Assembly: GCA_964371945.1 (NCBI GenBank)
Contig: CAYJPA010000001.1
Span: 1 to 64,000 of the forward strand
Length of the DNA: 64,000 nt
Source: CAYJPA01 sp964371945
GTDB taxonomy: Bacteria > Chloroflexota > Chloroflexia > Thermomicrobiales > UBA6265
Direction of reading: 5' to 3'
Shown here: positions 32,034 to 41,706 of the stretch, piece after piece
How the letters are laid out: the number at the start of each line of letters is the position of its first letter
Position numbering within the stretch: position 1 is the stretch's first letter
Made by a program: the position numbers and the translations under genes
The notes under the pieces: generated by a model
Databases searched by the model: none
Told to the model about the DNA's origin: nothing
The model's input: the letters and a program-made list of their open reading frames with translations, nothing else

Positions 32034-32895
32034 CGTGTGCGCTCATTTCTCGAAGCGCCGCGCGATGACTCCATCGCGTCTGTAATGACCACGATAGGGA
32101 GCTAGCTTCAACCCGCCCTGATAGGCGCCTGGGAAATTCCTGTAAACCGAAGAACCTCGTGGGAAACGGCCAACATCGTCATTTCAGACGAGGAATCGTG
32201 TGATCATCGATTTCGCCGGGTGATTGAAGAGAGGACGACCTGAAGTAGGTCGTCCTTTCTTCACGCCATATCGCCGGTTAGGTTCCTGAGGCCCCTCCTA
32301 ACCGCTGGATTCTTGACAGTGTCCGGCGAAGCAATCGAGATTGTTGGATTCGCCGTTCGAGCAACAGGGTTGATTCAGCTCGCCGCATGCAACGCGGTCC
32401 CCGGTTCCTTCGAGCAAATGACGGCGAGGCTGCGACAAACTGCCGCCGAATCGGCTTTGCTGACGATCAATCCTCCGAGGCCAACGGCCACCGAGCCGAT
32501 CAGTGCCTAGACGACTCCGCGACGTGAAGAAGCCTGCCCAAGCGCCTTGACAAGCTGGTCAAAACGATTTCCGGCTATGCCTGTCCCATCCTCGGATGCA
32601 TTGAGTACCGAAAGTCCGGCCGGCTGGTCGTCGGGTGAATAGCTGAGATGGCGAACATAATGACGCTCTGCCCGTGAAATAACAATAGCTTTGGTTCTGA
32701 TCCAATCCCAGAAAGGAGATCGTGTCGCCAATTGACGAATTGATTTCCTAGGTTATTAAAGACGGACGAATGCGACTTGCATCGCGTGGGCAACCGTTCA
32801 TTGCTTCTACTGGCCAGGGCCAAGAGCGATTCGTTCAAGCGGAATTGGCGGGAAAGAAAACCACGATTGAAGGACACGGCCTTCAGGCGGGAGCA
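32034..32895. other. 862-bp region without a supported gene
   Basis: Between the SH3-like gene and the cysteine-rich gene. Short open frames exist on both strands but none has a ribosome-binding site or a recognisable product. The only clear signal is the plus-strand terminator hairpin at 32232-32260, which has no gene upstream on its strand. A small RNA ending there, or the remnant of a lost gene, would explain it. Confidence 0.55.
32232..32260 (+). terminator. Rho-independent terminator with no gene upstream
   Basis: AGGACGACCT (32232-32241) and AGGTCGTCCT (32247-32256) form a perfect 10-bp stem with a GAAGT loop, followed by TTCTTC on the plus strand. The nearest genes are on the minus strand. 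Roughly 200 bp of plus-strand sequence upstream lacks a coding frame, so it may terminate an untranslated RNA. Confidence 0.6.
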
Positions 32896-35112
32896 CTACT
32901 TACATCCCGCCCAATCCTCTGTTTCGACGAAGACCTCACCCTGCAGGCAACAAAAATGCGGATCATGGGCAAGCCGCGCATCGGTACAGCAAAACGGCTC
33001 CATGTCGTCAAACGTCGCATAACATGTTTCGCCGCTCCGGCAACACCATTCGCCGCATGAACTTCCCGGCCCACAACAGACTTCTGTGAAGTCAACCGAA
33101 TCCTGGAGGCATGCCTGCCCTTCCGCGCAGCAAACGTCGGAATAGGTGCAAGACTGCTCAGACGTCGGGCAGTCGCAGGTCGCGGCACACGTGCCCTCGC
33201 AGCACATCTCGTTTTCATCACAGCAGAGGCCGCTGCAATTGCGCTCCGCTGGACAACACTCCTGCTCGGTCGAGCACTCCCCGTTGCAACATTGCTCTCC
33301 TTCCCGGCAACAGCCGCCACCGCATTCACGTGCCTTGGGACAGCAGGCCTTGCGGAGTAACTTCCCGGTGCAGGTTTCGCCCGGTGGACAACACACTTCT
33401 CCGCACGGCGTTTCCGCCGGACAGCACTTTGCTTCGGCCACGCATTTGCCGTCGCAACAAATCCCAGCGTTGCCTCCGGCGCACGCGGAATGGTTCGGCA
33501 GCGACCTGCATTCCCCGCACCGGCATTCTTCGCACTCACCGCACCTTTCTTCGCAATCCTCGGTCGTGCTGCATTGCTTCTCGCAGCACTGCTCACCGGG
33601 AGCGCAAGCATCGCCGCACTCCGAGCAATGTTGATCGGCGCCGAGCGGAGAACAGGCTCCACTGCAGCACTTTTCCCCGAGCTCGCACCGGTTTCCGCAC
33701 GCTCCGCACGCATCGGGCGCGGAATTGAGATCGCGGCAACCCTGGTCAGCATGAACGCAACAGGCCTGTCCGTCTCGGCAAGCAAGATTGCACGTGCCGC
33801 AGTTTTCCGTGGTATCGAGCCGCGTGCATGTTTCGTCGCAGCACGATTCGATGGGTTCATCGCAAGTCGTCGTACACGAAGTGCCATCGGATTCGCACGT
33901 TTCGCATTCGCGGCAATACGTTTCGCACCCGCCGGACAGGTGATTGCATTGTTCGCATGCGCCACATGAGGCGATGCACCCTTCGCCGCAACACAATTGC
34001 CCCTCGGGACAGTTGGGTGCGCATGAACTTTGAGCAGGATCGCATTGCTCGCATGCTCTGCACGTGACGCAGCTGTTTCCGCAGCAGACCTGCCCGGGAC
34101 GACAGTTGTCCTCGCAGTAACCACCTCGGCACTCTTGGCAGCCTTTGCAGCGATCGATGCAAATCCCGGAACAACACTCTTGGCCTTCGGGGCAGGTGGA
34201 CTCGCATGCGCAATAGACATTGCTGAATCGCTCACAGGCGCTACAAGCATCCCTGTCCACGCATTTGCCGCCGCAACAACTCCCCTCGGTACAAGTGTCG
34301 ACACAAGCGCCCTCCCGGCATTCTTCGCATCCGGGCGAACAAAGCGACCGGCACTCGCCTTCACGGCATTGCTCGCACGGACCACACGTCCTCGGCACAC
34401 ACCCGTCGCCCGAGCACTCGGTGCATGGGTCTTCACAGGCATCCTTGCAGTTGCCAAGCATGTTGCAGGTTTCGCACGCGCGATCGCAGGCACGGCAGCC
34501 CGACCCGGGTTCGCAGACATCGCACCGACCTGGACAATCGGTTTTCTTGCAGGTTCCGTCAGGCTGGCAAATCCCGCATGGTGAACAGTCGTCGACGCAG
34601 TCGCCCGTGTCTGGATTGCACGATTCGCACGCGCGCGGGCAGCGTTGAACGCAGCCGCCGCCCACGAGCCCGCGAGCATCACAGTAGGAGCAACGATCGC
34701 AGGTATCCACACAGACATTGTCGGATTCGTTGCAGCGTTGACAGGTCTTGTCGCATAGGTAGATGCATCCGCCGCTCGCTCCCCCAAAACGGTCACAGAT
34801 CTCACACGGTCCGCAAGCTGAAACGCAGAATCCCGATTCTGGGTCGCATGGCGCGCAGGTGTTCGTGCACTTGGGATAGCAAATGCCGGCGCCATCGATC
34901 GTTCCGCAGAAACCGCACTTGCCACAGTCAGCGTTGCTGCTGCACCGTCCCACGGGCACGGAATCTTGCAGAGGCCCGGCAGTCACCCTTTGCAAACCAA
35001 GCGCGCTCGCAATGCCGCCGATCGCTGTCGCGCCGGTGCGCTTCAATAACGAGCGGCGGGAAGAGCACATGGCGTAGGCGCGGACAAGAGCATCGAATCG
35101 CTGTGGATCCAT
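32896..35112 (-). CDS. Tat-exported, extremely cysteine-rich repeat protein
   Basis: A 738-aa protein. The N-terminus has a twin-arginine signal (CSSRRSLLKRTGATAIGGIASALG, Arg19-Arg20). About one residue in five of the mature protein is cysteine, arranged in many short loops such as CGKCGFCG, CAPCDPESGFC and CCGGKC; later units repeat CCG-x-CC patterns. Residues between cysteines are mostly polar, acidic or Gly/Pro. This resembles disulphide-knotted extracellular or metal-binding proteins. Export by the Tat route fits folding before secretion. The long frame on the same strand in another phase is a by-product of repeated Cys codons. ATG 35112 has GGAAGAGA upstream. Function unknown; structural, adhesive or metal-sequestering roles are all possible. 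Confidence 0.85.
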   Translation of the reverse strand: MDPQRFDALVRAYAMCSSRRSLLKRTGATAIGGIASALGLQRVTAGPLQDSVPVGRCSSNADCGKCGFCGTIDGAGICYPKCTNTCAPCDPESGFCVSACGPCEICDRFGGASGGCIYLCDKTCQRCNESDNVCVDTCDRCSYCDARGLVGGGCVQRCPRACESCNPDTGDCVDDCSPCGICQPDGTCKKTDCPGRCDVCEPGSGCRACDRACETCNMLGNCKDACEDPCTECSGDGCVPRTCGPCEQCREGECRSLCSPGCEECREGACVDTCTEGSCCGGKCVDRDACSACERFSNVYCACESTCPEGQECCSGICIDRCKGCQECRGGYCEDNCRPGQVCCGNSCVTCRACEQCDPAQSSCAPNCPEGQLCCGEGCIASCGACEQCNHLSGGCETYCRECETCESDGTSCTTTCDEPIESCCDETCTRLDTTENCGTCNLACRDGQACCVHADQGCRDLNSAPDACGACGNRCELGEKCCSGACSPLGADQHCSECGDACAPGEQCCEKQCSTTEDCEERCGECEECRCGECRSLPNHSACAGGNAGICCDGKCVAEAKCCPAETPCGEVCCPPGETCTGKLLRKACCPKARECGGGCCREGEQCCNGECSTEQECCPAERNCSGLCCDENEMCCEGTCAATCDCPTSEQSCTYSDVCCAEGQACLQDSVDFTEVCCGPGSSCGEWCCRSGETCYATFDDMEPFCCTDARLAHDPHFCCLQGEVFVETEDWAGCK

Positions 35113-35303
35113 CTCTTCCCTTCAGCCTATGGGGACCGGCCCTCAGTAGGATTAACTGTTCGAGAGAGAACCATTCTCGCACGTCTAGTCCATGCCCGAT
35201 CACAACGTGGACCTAAGTGATCGATTTGTGGCATTCGATCGGCTCAGGACGATTGCTTGTGTTGACAACGTGGTGCTCGTGCAATGACAGCGGCGACCGG
35301 AAG

Positions 35304-36146
35304 CTATTCATCCCGCCAGCTGTGAGCAGGAACAAAGCCAAGCACATCTCGGGCGCGGGCATTAGACCAGGCAGAAGCATTACCCGGCATCGGTGAACGG
35401 ATTTCAGTTGTCGGGAGCACGGTTCGTATGAGCTGCTCGGTCGGCTCGTGCCGGAGCGTGTCGTTTGCGGTGATGTTGAATGCGGCGAAGCCCGCGACGC
35501 TCGATTCCAACCCAACCCGGCACGCCCGGGCCGCGTCACGCACATCCACATAGCCCCAGAGATTGGTGGCTCCCGCCTCGGGCGGAACGCTGAGATCGTT
35601 CGCGCGCGCTTTTGCTTCCCCGGGCTGCGAGATCCAGTGATATCGGTATGCGAGAACCGTCATTCCGCATCGCCGGACGAACATCTCAGCAGTGCGCTCA
35701 TCGGTTTCCTTCGACAAGGCATATGGCTCACTCGAAAGAAAAGGATGATTCTCATCCAGCGGCGCATAGAGCGGCGGAAAGGTCGGCCGTGCCCAGGCCA
35801 TGCCGTACGCGGATGCGCTCGACGCGATGATTGCCCGCTCGATCCCGATAAGCATCGCGGCCTGCAGGGCGTTGTAAGTCGCGCCGGCATTGTTGAGAAA
35901 GACCACTTCATCGGGATGGCGATACGGCGAGGGTATTGCAGCAAGGTGAACCAGGGCATCGCAGCCGGCCGCCGCGCCGATCACCTGTCCGAGATCGTGC
36001 ATCTCCACCTGCCGGTGGTGGATCCCCGGCTCTGGAATTGATGGGAGGTGACGGTCGACGCTCACCACCTCATGACCGTTGTCCCGCAGCTCCCGCCCGA
36101 CCCAATGCCCGAGCCGGCCATTGCCGCCGGTCAACAAAACGCGCAT
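35304..36146 (-). CDS. NAD-dependent epimerase/uronate dehydrogenase-like protein
   Basis: Extended SDR enzyme of 280 aa. The Rossmann motif is MRVLLTGGNGRLGHWVGREL with GxxGxxG. Active-site elements are IIASSASAYG (Ser region) and YALSKETDE (Tyr-x3-Lys). Uronate dehydrogenases have about this length and oxidise galacturonate or glucuronate to aldarolactones, and the neighbouring mannonate dehydratase also acts on hexuronate-derived acids, so a uronate role is plausible. A nucleotide-sugar epimerase is the alternative, but those are usually longer. The gene is the last in the minus-strand catabolic group. Confidence 0.78.
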   Translation of the reverse strand: MRVLLTGGNGRLGHWVGRELRDNGHEVVSVDRHLPSIPEPGIHHRQVEMHDLGQVIGAAAGCDALVHLAAIPSPYRHPDEVVFLNNAGATYNALQAAMLIGIERAIIASSASAYGMAWARPTFPPLYAPLDENHPFLSSEPYALSKETDERTAEMFVRRCGMTVLAYRYHWISQPGEAKARANDLSVPPEAGATNLWGYVDVRDAARACRVGLESSVAGFAAFNITANDTLRHEPTEQLIRTVLPTTEIRSPMPGNASAWSNARARDVLGFVPAHSWRDE

Positions 36147-36191
36147 GAAGCGTCCCTTCCTATTGAAATCGGACTGGAAACAAGTTGCGTT

Positions 36192-37232
36192 TCAGCGTCC
36201 GCCGGCTTCCGCCCGCACGCGATCGAGCAGTGCCTTCATATATCCGATCGTAAAAGCGGTGCCTAAGCGTGGATCGTCGGCCATGCGAGGAATGTGATCC
36301 GGAATCGCCACACCACGGAATCCGACCTCCTGGAGCGCCTTCATGATCGCGTACATGTCGCCGTACCCGTCGTCGACGAACGTTTCCACAAAGTGCGGCA
36401 ACGGAGCGTCGACATTGCGGAAGTGAACTTTGAAGAGCTGCTTGCGCTCGCCGAAGTAGCGGATCGCGTCGACGGCATCGATTCCCCACAATTCGCCGCC
36501 CTCCAGCCAGCAACCAACGCAGAGGCAGACTCCGATATTCGGGCTGCCGGCGATCTCCAACGCTCGCTTGTAATCGGCGAAGGTGCTGAAGATGCGGGGA
36601 ACGCCGCCCATCCGCGAGATCGGCGGATCGTCCGGATGGATGCCGATCATGACGCCCTCTTCCTCCGCGACGCGGACCGCCTGCCGGATAAAGATCTCGA
36701 AATTCGCCCAGACCTCATCTTCGCTGTACTCGCGTTCATTGGTCAGCGGCAGGTTGAAACCGCGGCCGTGCCACATTCCGCGGGTTGCCGTTGCCTCATT
36801 GAATGCACGGGCCGGCGCGCCGCCGCGGGTCTCCTCCAGATCGGTGCTCCAGATGCCGTTCGGCATGTGCGCGTAGGTGGTGTACGGAATCCCGGCCGAG
36901 CCAAGCGCGCGCAGATGTCGCAGGTACTCTTCCACCTTGCCGTCCCGGGTCCGCAGTCCCAGCACGATCGCGTCCTGGTTGTGAACATCGGCATTGCCGA
37001 AGCCATACACCTCGAGACCGTGCGCGGCGAAGTGGGCTTTCCGATCCGCGTAATACTCCGCGCTCGACTTCGTGGCATCGGTCCAAAGAACAACGTGATC
37101 GATCCCCATCTGCATGAGGAAGCGCAAGTCTTGCTCAGGCGCCTCGGGTGAAATTTGCGCCGCGATCTTGATCCCTGGCGCGATTCGCTCGAGCGGCCCC
37201 GCGGCGGCAGTTGACGTATGAGCAACTGACAT
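36192..37232 (-). CDS. uxuA: Mannonate dehydratase (UxuA-like)
   Basis: TIM-barrel enzyme that dehydrates D-mannonate to 2-keto-3-deoxygluconate in hexuronate breakdown. It carries the metal-binding and substrate segments expected of the family: TTYAHMPNGIWST, MIGIHPDDPPISRMGGVPRI, GVCLCVGCWLEGG, FKVHFRNVDAPLPHFVET and a final DHIPRM. About 346 aa from ATG 37232, which has GGAAG about 9 nt upstream; the frame extends 25 codons further without a ribosome-binding site. It lies between the epimerase-like gene (45 nt downstream) and the RpiB-like gene. A related xylose-isomerase-like function cannot be excluded. Confidence 0.82.
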   Translation of the reverse strand: MSVAHTSTAAAGPLERIAPGIKIAAQISPEAPEQDLRFLMQMGIDHVVLWTDATKSSAEYYADRKAHFAAHGLEVYGFGNADVHNQDAIVLGLRTRDGKVEEYLRHLRALGSAGIPYTTYAHMPNGIWSTDLEETRGGAPARAFNEATATRGMWHGRGFNLPLTNEREYSEDEVWANFEIFIRQAVRVAEEEGVMIGIHPDDPPISRMGGVPRIFSTFADYKRALEIAGSPNIGVCLCVGCWLEGGELWGIDAVDAIRYFGERKQLFKVHFRNVDAPLPHFVETFVDDGYGDMYAIMKALQEVGFRGVAIPDHIPRMADDPRLGTAFTIGYMKALLDRVRAEAGGR

Positions 37233-37528
37233 CGAACGGTTCTTCCAGTTGAGCGGTTCGGTAGCGGATTGACGCCGCCGCATTTTGGCTGAACGGGACA
37301 TCACCATTGATCGTTGGAATCATATGCGACGCCTGTGTCATGTGAGTCGCAGGGAATGAGCTGATGCGGCAGGCTTGTTTTTGATCATTATCCGCCCATC
37401 ATGCGGCGGAACGGCGACCTCAAACTGCAGGTTTAAATCACTCGCGAGTCATCCGGTTCGGTCGACGATGTCGAGACGGTGCCGAGTGGGGGAAGAGCCG
37501 GCCGCGAATCAGCGGATCGGCGGCCCGG

Positions 37529-38008
37529 TTACGCTGATTCGCTGGAGTGCGACTCTTCGTAGTCGGTGATCACCGCGATCTTCTCGGCCGATGCGGATGA
37601 TGGATCGAATTCGAGCGAAAGCCACTCGTCGACCAGCTTCTTCGCGAGCTCCGGACCGATCACTCGCGCGCCCATGGTCAGAACCTGACAATCGTTCGAG
37701 AGCACCGATCGTTCCACGGAGTAACTGTCGTGGGCGACTGTCGCACGGACTCCGGGAACTTTGTTGGCGGAGATCGCCATGCCGATCCCCGTGCCGCAGA
37801 CGAGCAGCCCCCGTTTTGCCTCGCCTCGAGCGATCGCCTCCGCGACCGCGATGCCAACGTGCGGATAGGCCGTGGAATCGGAGGCATCGGGAACGCCGAA
37901 GTCGCGTACCTCCACCCTCGGATCGAATGCGAGCTTCTGCTTGATGAGGTTTTTGAGATCGGCGCCCGCGCTATCCGCGCCGATTGCCAGCACATAGTGC
38001 GTGGCCAT
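37529..38008 (-). CDS. rpiB: RpiB/LacAB-family sugar-phosphate isomerase (EryI/DerI-like)
   Basis: Aldose-ketose isomerase of 159 aa from ATG 38008, with AAGGAG about 9 nt upstream. The conserved core VCGTGIGMAISANKVPGVRATVAHD is present, including the catalytic Cys. The N-terminal motif reads IGADSAGADLK, where many RpiB enzymes have DHxG, so His is replaced by Ser. It follows the DhaK-DhaL kinase gene by 25 nt. In erythritol and threitol pathways, an RpiB paralogue converts tetrulose-4-phosphate to erythrose-4-phosphate next to such a kinase. That role is inferred from context; allose or ribose phosphate isomerase activity is possible. Confidence 0.85.
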   Translation of the reverse strand: MATHYVLAIGADSAGADLKNLIKQKLAFDPRVEVRDFGVPDASDSTAYPHVGIAVAEAIARGEAKRGLLVCGTGIGMAISANKVPGVRATVAHDSYSVERSVLSNDCQVLTMGARVIGPELAKKLVDEWLSLEFDPSSASAEKIAVITDYEESHSSESA

Positions 38009-38033
38009 GATGGTTGACTCCTTAGCTCTTGCT

Positions 38034-39761
38034 TCACTCAGTGGCGGCGAAAGCAGCGCCAAAACTTGCTAGAACGTAATAGATCGAGGTGGCCCCCGCA
38101 TCCTGATGACCCCGGCTGCGCTCCCCTAGTCTGGACGAACGCCCAAGACGGCTGATCATCTGAACAGTGCTGCGCATGCCAGCCTCACCGGCCGGCAACG
38201 CCGCACTCCAAGCCTCGGAAATTCCCAGGCCCTCATCAGCAGCCGCACGAAAAGCTCTCGCGAACGGATCGAGCGTATCGATCATCGTCTTGTCGCCCGG
38301 CGCGCCTCCGCCGACTCGCCTGACATGGTGGAGAGCGCGATCGAAGGCCGCACCCCACGCGTCGGCGTCGACATCGATGTCGTGAACCGGCAGCGCGCGG
38401 CCGATTTCCGCGAGCAGACCGCCGACTAATGCACCCGATGCCCCGCCGGCCGTATCCTGAAAGGCACGCCCCGCGATCTCGAACACCCGATGCGCGGTCA
38501 AGTCGCCGTCGCCGACTGCCGTATCGGCGGCCATGAATCCACGAACCATTCCCGCGCCATGATCTCCATCGCCGGTCGCGGCATCGAGGCGCGCCAACTC
38601 GATTTCGTGTTTTTCCATCGCCAGGAGCGCGCGGCCGATCGCATCTCGGGCGGCGCGTCCGGCCGGACCCGCAACGCCGTCCGGTTCCACGTCGCGCACG
38701 CCCGCCGCGCTGACAACGATCTCCTCTTCGACACGAATCGTTTCGAATGCGGCGCCATCGGTTCCAAACCGGGTGTAGGCCGGTGAGGACGCGGGGGCGT
38801 CATGCAGCTCTTTCAGCTCGTCATCGAGCCAGAAGAGCGTCAGCGAACATCCCGCCATGTCAAGTGACGTCACGAACTCGCCGATGTTCGGTTCATGAGC
38901 CTTCAATCCCGCTCGATCGAGCAACGGCGCGATCCCGGCGTAGAGCACGAAGAGCTCCTCGTATTTGGTGGCGCCCAATCCGTTGACCAGAACAGCGACC
39001 TCGTTGCCGGAATCGGCCGGCGCATCCGCCAGGATCTGATCGACAAGCAAGGCCGCGAGCTCGGACGCGGGAACACGCTCCGATGTGCGAATCCCCGCTT
39101 CGCCGTGGATACCGAGTCCTACTTCCATATGACCCGGCTCGACCGTGAACAAGGGCTCCGCTTGACCCGGCACGGTACACCCGCCAAACGCCACGCCCAC
39201 GGTGCGAACACGACTGTTCGCGTGGCGGGTCAGACGCTCGACTGTAGCCAGATCGTCGTCGCGAGCCGCACTCGCGCCAGCGGTTTTGAAGACATAGAAG
39301 CCACCCGCGATTCCCCGTCGCCGGCCAGATTCGGCGGCTGCAGCTGAGAGGACGTCGTCGGTCACCAAGACGGTGCTGCAGCCGATTCCGTCGGCGCGTA
39401 GGCGTTCCTGGGCCATCCCGAAATTGATCACGTCCCCGCTGTAATTGCCAAATGAGAAGAGCACGCCCGCGCCGCCGTCAGCCGCCTTGCCAACGCGATA
39501 TGCCTGTTCGCCGGAAGGGCTGGTAAAGATGTCACCAATCACTGCCGCGGAAGGCATCCCGGCGCCGACGAGCCCGAAAAAGGCAGGGTAATGACCCGAT
39601 CCGCCGCCGACGATAACGGAAACCTTGCCCGCCGCCGGAGCGCCGGCCGCGATCACTCCCGACGCATTCGGCGCCCGTCGCAAATAGCGCCCATACGCAC
39701 GGACATAGCCGTCGATCATCTCTTCGCGGAAATTGCGGGGGTTGTTGAAGACATTGGTCAT
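38034..39761 (-). CDS. Dihydroxyacetone/tetrulose kinase, DhaK-DhaL fusion (LerK-like)
   Basis: ATP-dependent ketose kinase of 575 aa. The DhaK domain (about 1-330) has GGGSGHYPAFFGLVGAGMP for phosphate and substrate contacts, FSFGNYSGDVINFGMA, and GLGIHGEAGI, whose His binds the ketose covalently. The DhaL domain (about 370-575) has the Mg-ATP loop DAATGDGDHGAGM and GGASGALVGG. Fused, ATP-using enzymes of this type phosphorylate dihydroxyacetone or, in LerK and DerK, erythrulose. It heads a minus-strand operon with the RpiB-like gene and is divergent from the polyol importer operon. GAGG lies about 10 nt before ATG 39761. Confidence 0.9.
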   Translation of the reverse strand: MTNVFNNPRNFREEMIDGYVRAYGRYLRRAPNASGVIAAGAPAAGKVSVIVGGGSGHYPAFFGLVGAGMPSAAVIGDIFTSPSGEQAYRVGKAADGGAGVLFSFGNYSGDVINFGMAQERLRADGIGCSTVLVTDDVLSAAAAESGRRRGIAGGFYVFKTAGASAARDDDLATVERLTRHANSRVRTVGVAFGGCTVPGQAEPLFTVEPGHMEVGLGIHGEAGIRTSERVPASELAALLVDQILADAPADSGNEVAVLVNGLGATKYEELFVLYAGIAPLLDRAGLKAHEPNIGEFVTSLDMAGCSLTLFWLDDELKELHDAPASSPAYTRFGTDGAAFETIRVEEEIVVSAAGVRDVEPDGVAGPAGRAARDAIGRALLAMEKHEIELARLDAATGDGDHGAGMVRGFMAADTAVGDGDLTAHRVFEIAGRAFQDTAGGASGALVGGLLAEIGRALPVHDIDVDADAWGAAFDRALHHVRRVGGGAPGDKTMIDTLDPFARAFRAAADEGLGISEAWSAALPAGEAGMRSTVQMISRLGRSSRLGERSRGHQDAGATSIYYVLASFGAAFAATE

Positions 39762-40119
39762 GCGAACGAACCTCGCGGCGAATGGCCTCGATGCACGCTA
39801 AGATTTTTGGCAGTATACCGGCGTTTTTTGCCAGGCGGAACCATTCGAGGCGCCGGTTGTAGGGTTAAGAAGCGGTGTGTAGAATGAATCCACAGCAGCA
39901 GATGGACGCGACCAGCAAACGAGTCTTCTCATCCAATCCCTTTCCGATGGGCATAGGCGCTTCGGGCCCCAACGGTGATTTGGCAGAGATCGAACCGGCA
40001 GCGGACGCGCGCAACTGCAACCAGCTATGTCTGAATCCCGAACCGTTGTGACGAGCGGGATTTTGGAAATGAAGAGCGGTGGCGAAGACGTCCTCCGCTG
40101 AGGAAGGAGCGAGTACGAA
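39762..40119. promoter_or_regulatory. Divergent control region between kinase operon and importer operon
   Basis: No gene. On the minus strand TATACT (39817-39812) is a good -10 with a weak TTCCGC 17 bp upstream, about 50 nt before the kinase ATG. It is flanked by TGGCA/TGCCA arms that could be an operator. On the plus side, AATCCCG (40034-40040) and CGGGATT (40056-40062) form an inverted repeat upstream of the binding-protein gene, whose AAGGAG site lies about 11 nt before ATG 40120. No regulator gene is adjacent. Confidence 0.45.
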
Positions 40120-41706
40120 ATGGGACACCAAACTTCGGTCTCGACAGAGTACGCGGCGCTCAAACTTGCCGCCCGCGCCGGCCAGCTTAGCCGGCGTGAG
40201 CTCGTCCGGCGCGGAATTGCACTCGGCCTGGCCGCACCGGCCCTCGCTGGATTGCTGACCAGTTACCGCGGATTCGAAGCACGTGCCCAGGCAGCCGAGC
40301 CCGCTGGACCTGATGCGGTCAAGGGCAAGACCTACGATATGTCGATTCTCGGCATCGCCGGCTGGCCACCAAGCGCAATGGGTGTTGAGCTCGCAACCGA
40401 GTTCTTCAAGCCCTACGCGCAGGAGACCCTCGGCTACACCGTCAACTTCTCGTTCGAGGAGTCGCCGTTCGATCAGCTCTTCCAGAAGGCGGCCGCCTCG
40501 CTCTCAACCGGCGCGGCCGAGTACAACATCATCATCTCCGACAGCCAGTGGCTCGGCGCACTCGCGGATCCGGGCTGGATCGTCCAGCTCAACAGCATCA
40601 TCGACGCGAATCCCGATCTGCAGATCGAGTTCGAAGAGGCAGCCGCGATTGGCTACCGGATCTATCCGGATGGCACCGATCAGATCTGGGGCTTCCCGCA
40701 GGAGGCCGATACGATCGCTCTCTTCGTCCGCCAGGATCTCTTTTCCGACCAGACCGAACGCGACGCGTTCAAAGCGGCCAACGACGGGATGGATCTTCCC
40801 CAGACCTTCGAGGACTGGGAAGCAATGGACATGGAGACATTCGAGAAGATCGCCGCCTTCTTTACACGGCCTGATGCCGGGTTGGCGGGTACGAGCTTCC
40901 AATTCTCGAAGGTCTACGACTTCGTCTCGTGCTATGTCTATCCGTTCATGTTCTCAAATGGCGGGCAGATCATCGAGGGCTCGGCAGCCGACAAGACCTA
41001 CAAGGTCGAAGGCGTGCTCGACTCCCAGATCAACGCCGACGGACTGGCTTGGGCGAAGAAATTCGTGCCCTATTGCCCAGCAGGCGTTGCGAACTACGGC
41101 ATTGCCGAAGAGGTCGACGCCTTCACGGCAGGCACCCTCGCGACCTGCTTCCAATGGTCGGCACTCGGCCCGCAGATGATCAACGCCGCCGCGGACACCA
41201 GCAAGCCGGTTTCGGCGGACATGGTCACCGTGGTGGTGCCGCCGGCTTTCAAGCAGGCTGACGGCTCGCTCAATCGCACGTACACCCTTGGCGGTCAGCC
41301 GTGGGTGATCAACGCCTTTAACGACGCCGAGAAGATGCAGGTCGCGGTCGACTTTATGAAGTGGTGGTACAGCGCCGAGACGCAGGCCGAGTTCGCGTCG
41401 CGCGGTGGCAACCCAGCCGTCAAGGCCGCGCTGGAGTCGCCGGGCTTCGAGGATCTGCAGCCGCACTTCCGCGCCTTCAAGTACATGATCCAGAACAATC
41501 GGTCCAGGGACTTCTGGCACGATCCGAACTACTCGGAAATGTTGGCGGCGCAGCAGGAATCGTTCAACGCCTATATCGCCGACATCATCACCGACCCGAT
41601 GGAAGCGTTGAAATACGCCGCCGTCAAGCAACAAGGCATCCTCTACGACGCCGGACAAACCGACATCGAGCCATCGGTTGATCCTGGTTCCCTTACCATC
41701 GGCTAA
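40120..41706 (+). CDS. Tat-exported ABC solute-binding protein of the polyol-type importer
   Basis: Extracellular solute-binding protein, 528 aa. The N-terminus has a Tat signal, QLSRRELVRRGIALGLAAPALAGLL (Arg25-Arg26). The mature domain is SBP family 1 type, with TYDMSILGIAGWPPSAMGVEL and a C-terminal AQQESFNAYIADIITDPMEAL typical of larger binding proteins such as GlpV-like polyol binders. It heads a plus-strand operon with two permeases, a small membrane protein and two ATPases. The substrate is inferred to be a short polyol or ketose from the linked kinase and isomerases; sequence alone does not prove it. Confidence 0.9.
   Translation: MGHQTSVSTEYAALKLAARAGQLSRRELVRRGIALGLAAPALAGLLTSYRGFEARAQAAEPAGPDAVKGKTYDMSILGIAGWPPSAMGVELATEFFKPYAQETLGYTVNFSFEESPFDQLFQKAAASLSTGAAEYNIIISDSQWLGALADPGWIVQLNSIIDANPDLQIEFEEAAAIGYRIYPDGTDQIWGFPQEADTIALFVRQDLFSDQTERDAFKAANDGMDLPQTFEDWEAMDMETFEKIAAFFTRPDAGLAGTSFQFSKVYDFVSCYVYPFMFSNGGQIIEGSAADKTYKVEGVLDSQINADGLAWAKKFVPYCPAGVANYGIAEEVDAFTAGTLATCFQWSALGPQMINAAADTSKPVSADMVTVVVPPAFKQADGSLNRTYTLGGQPWVINAFNDAEKMQVAVDFMKWWYSAETQAEFASRGGNPAVKAALESPGFEDLQPHFRAFKYMIQNNRSRDFWHDPNYSEMLAAQQESFNAYIADIITDPMEALKYAAVKQQGILYDAGQTDIEPSVDPGSLTIG

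Noticed and set aside
32313..32877. Short frames in the gap before the cysteine-rich gene
   Set aside because: Frames on both strands overlap each other, lack start signals and encode nothing recognisable.
32883..34925. A 680-codon minus-strand frame inside the cysteine-rich gene
   Set aside because: It is the out-of-phase shadow of repeated Cys codons; its product is low-complexity Ala/Arg/Ser and the other frame has the Tat signal.
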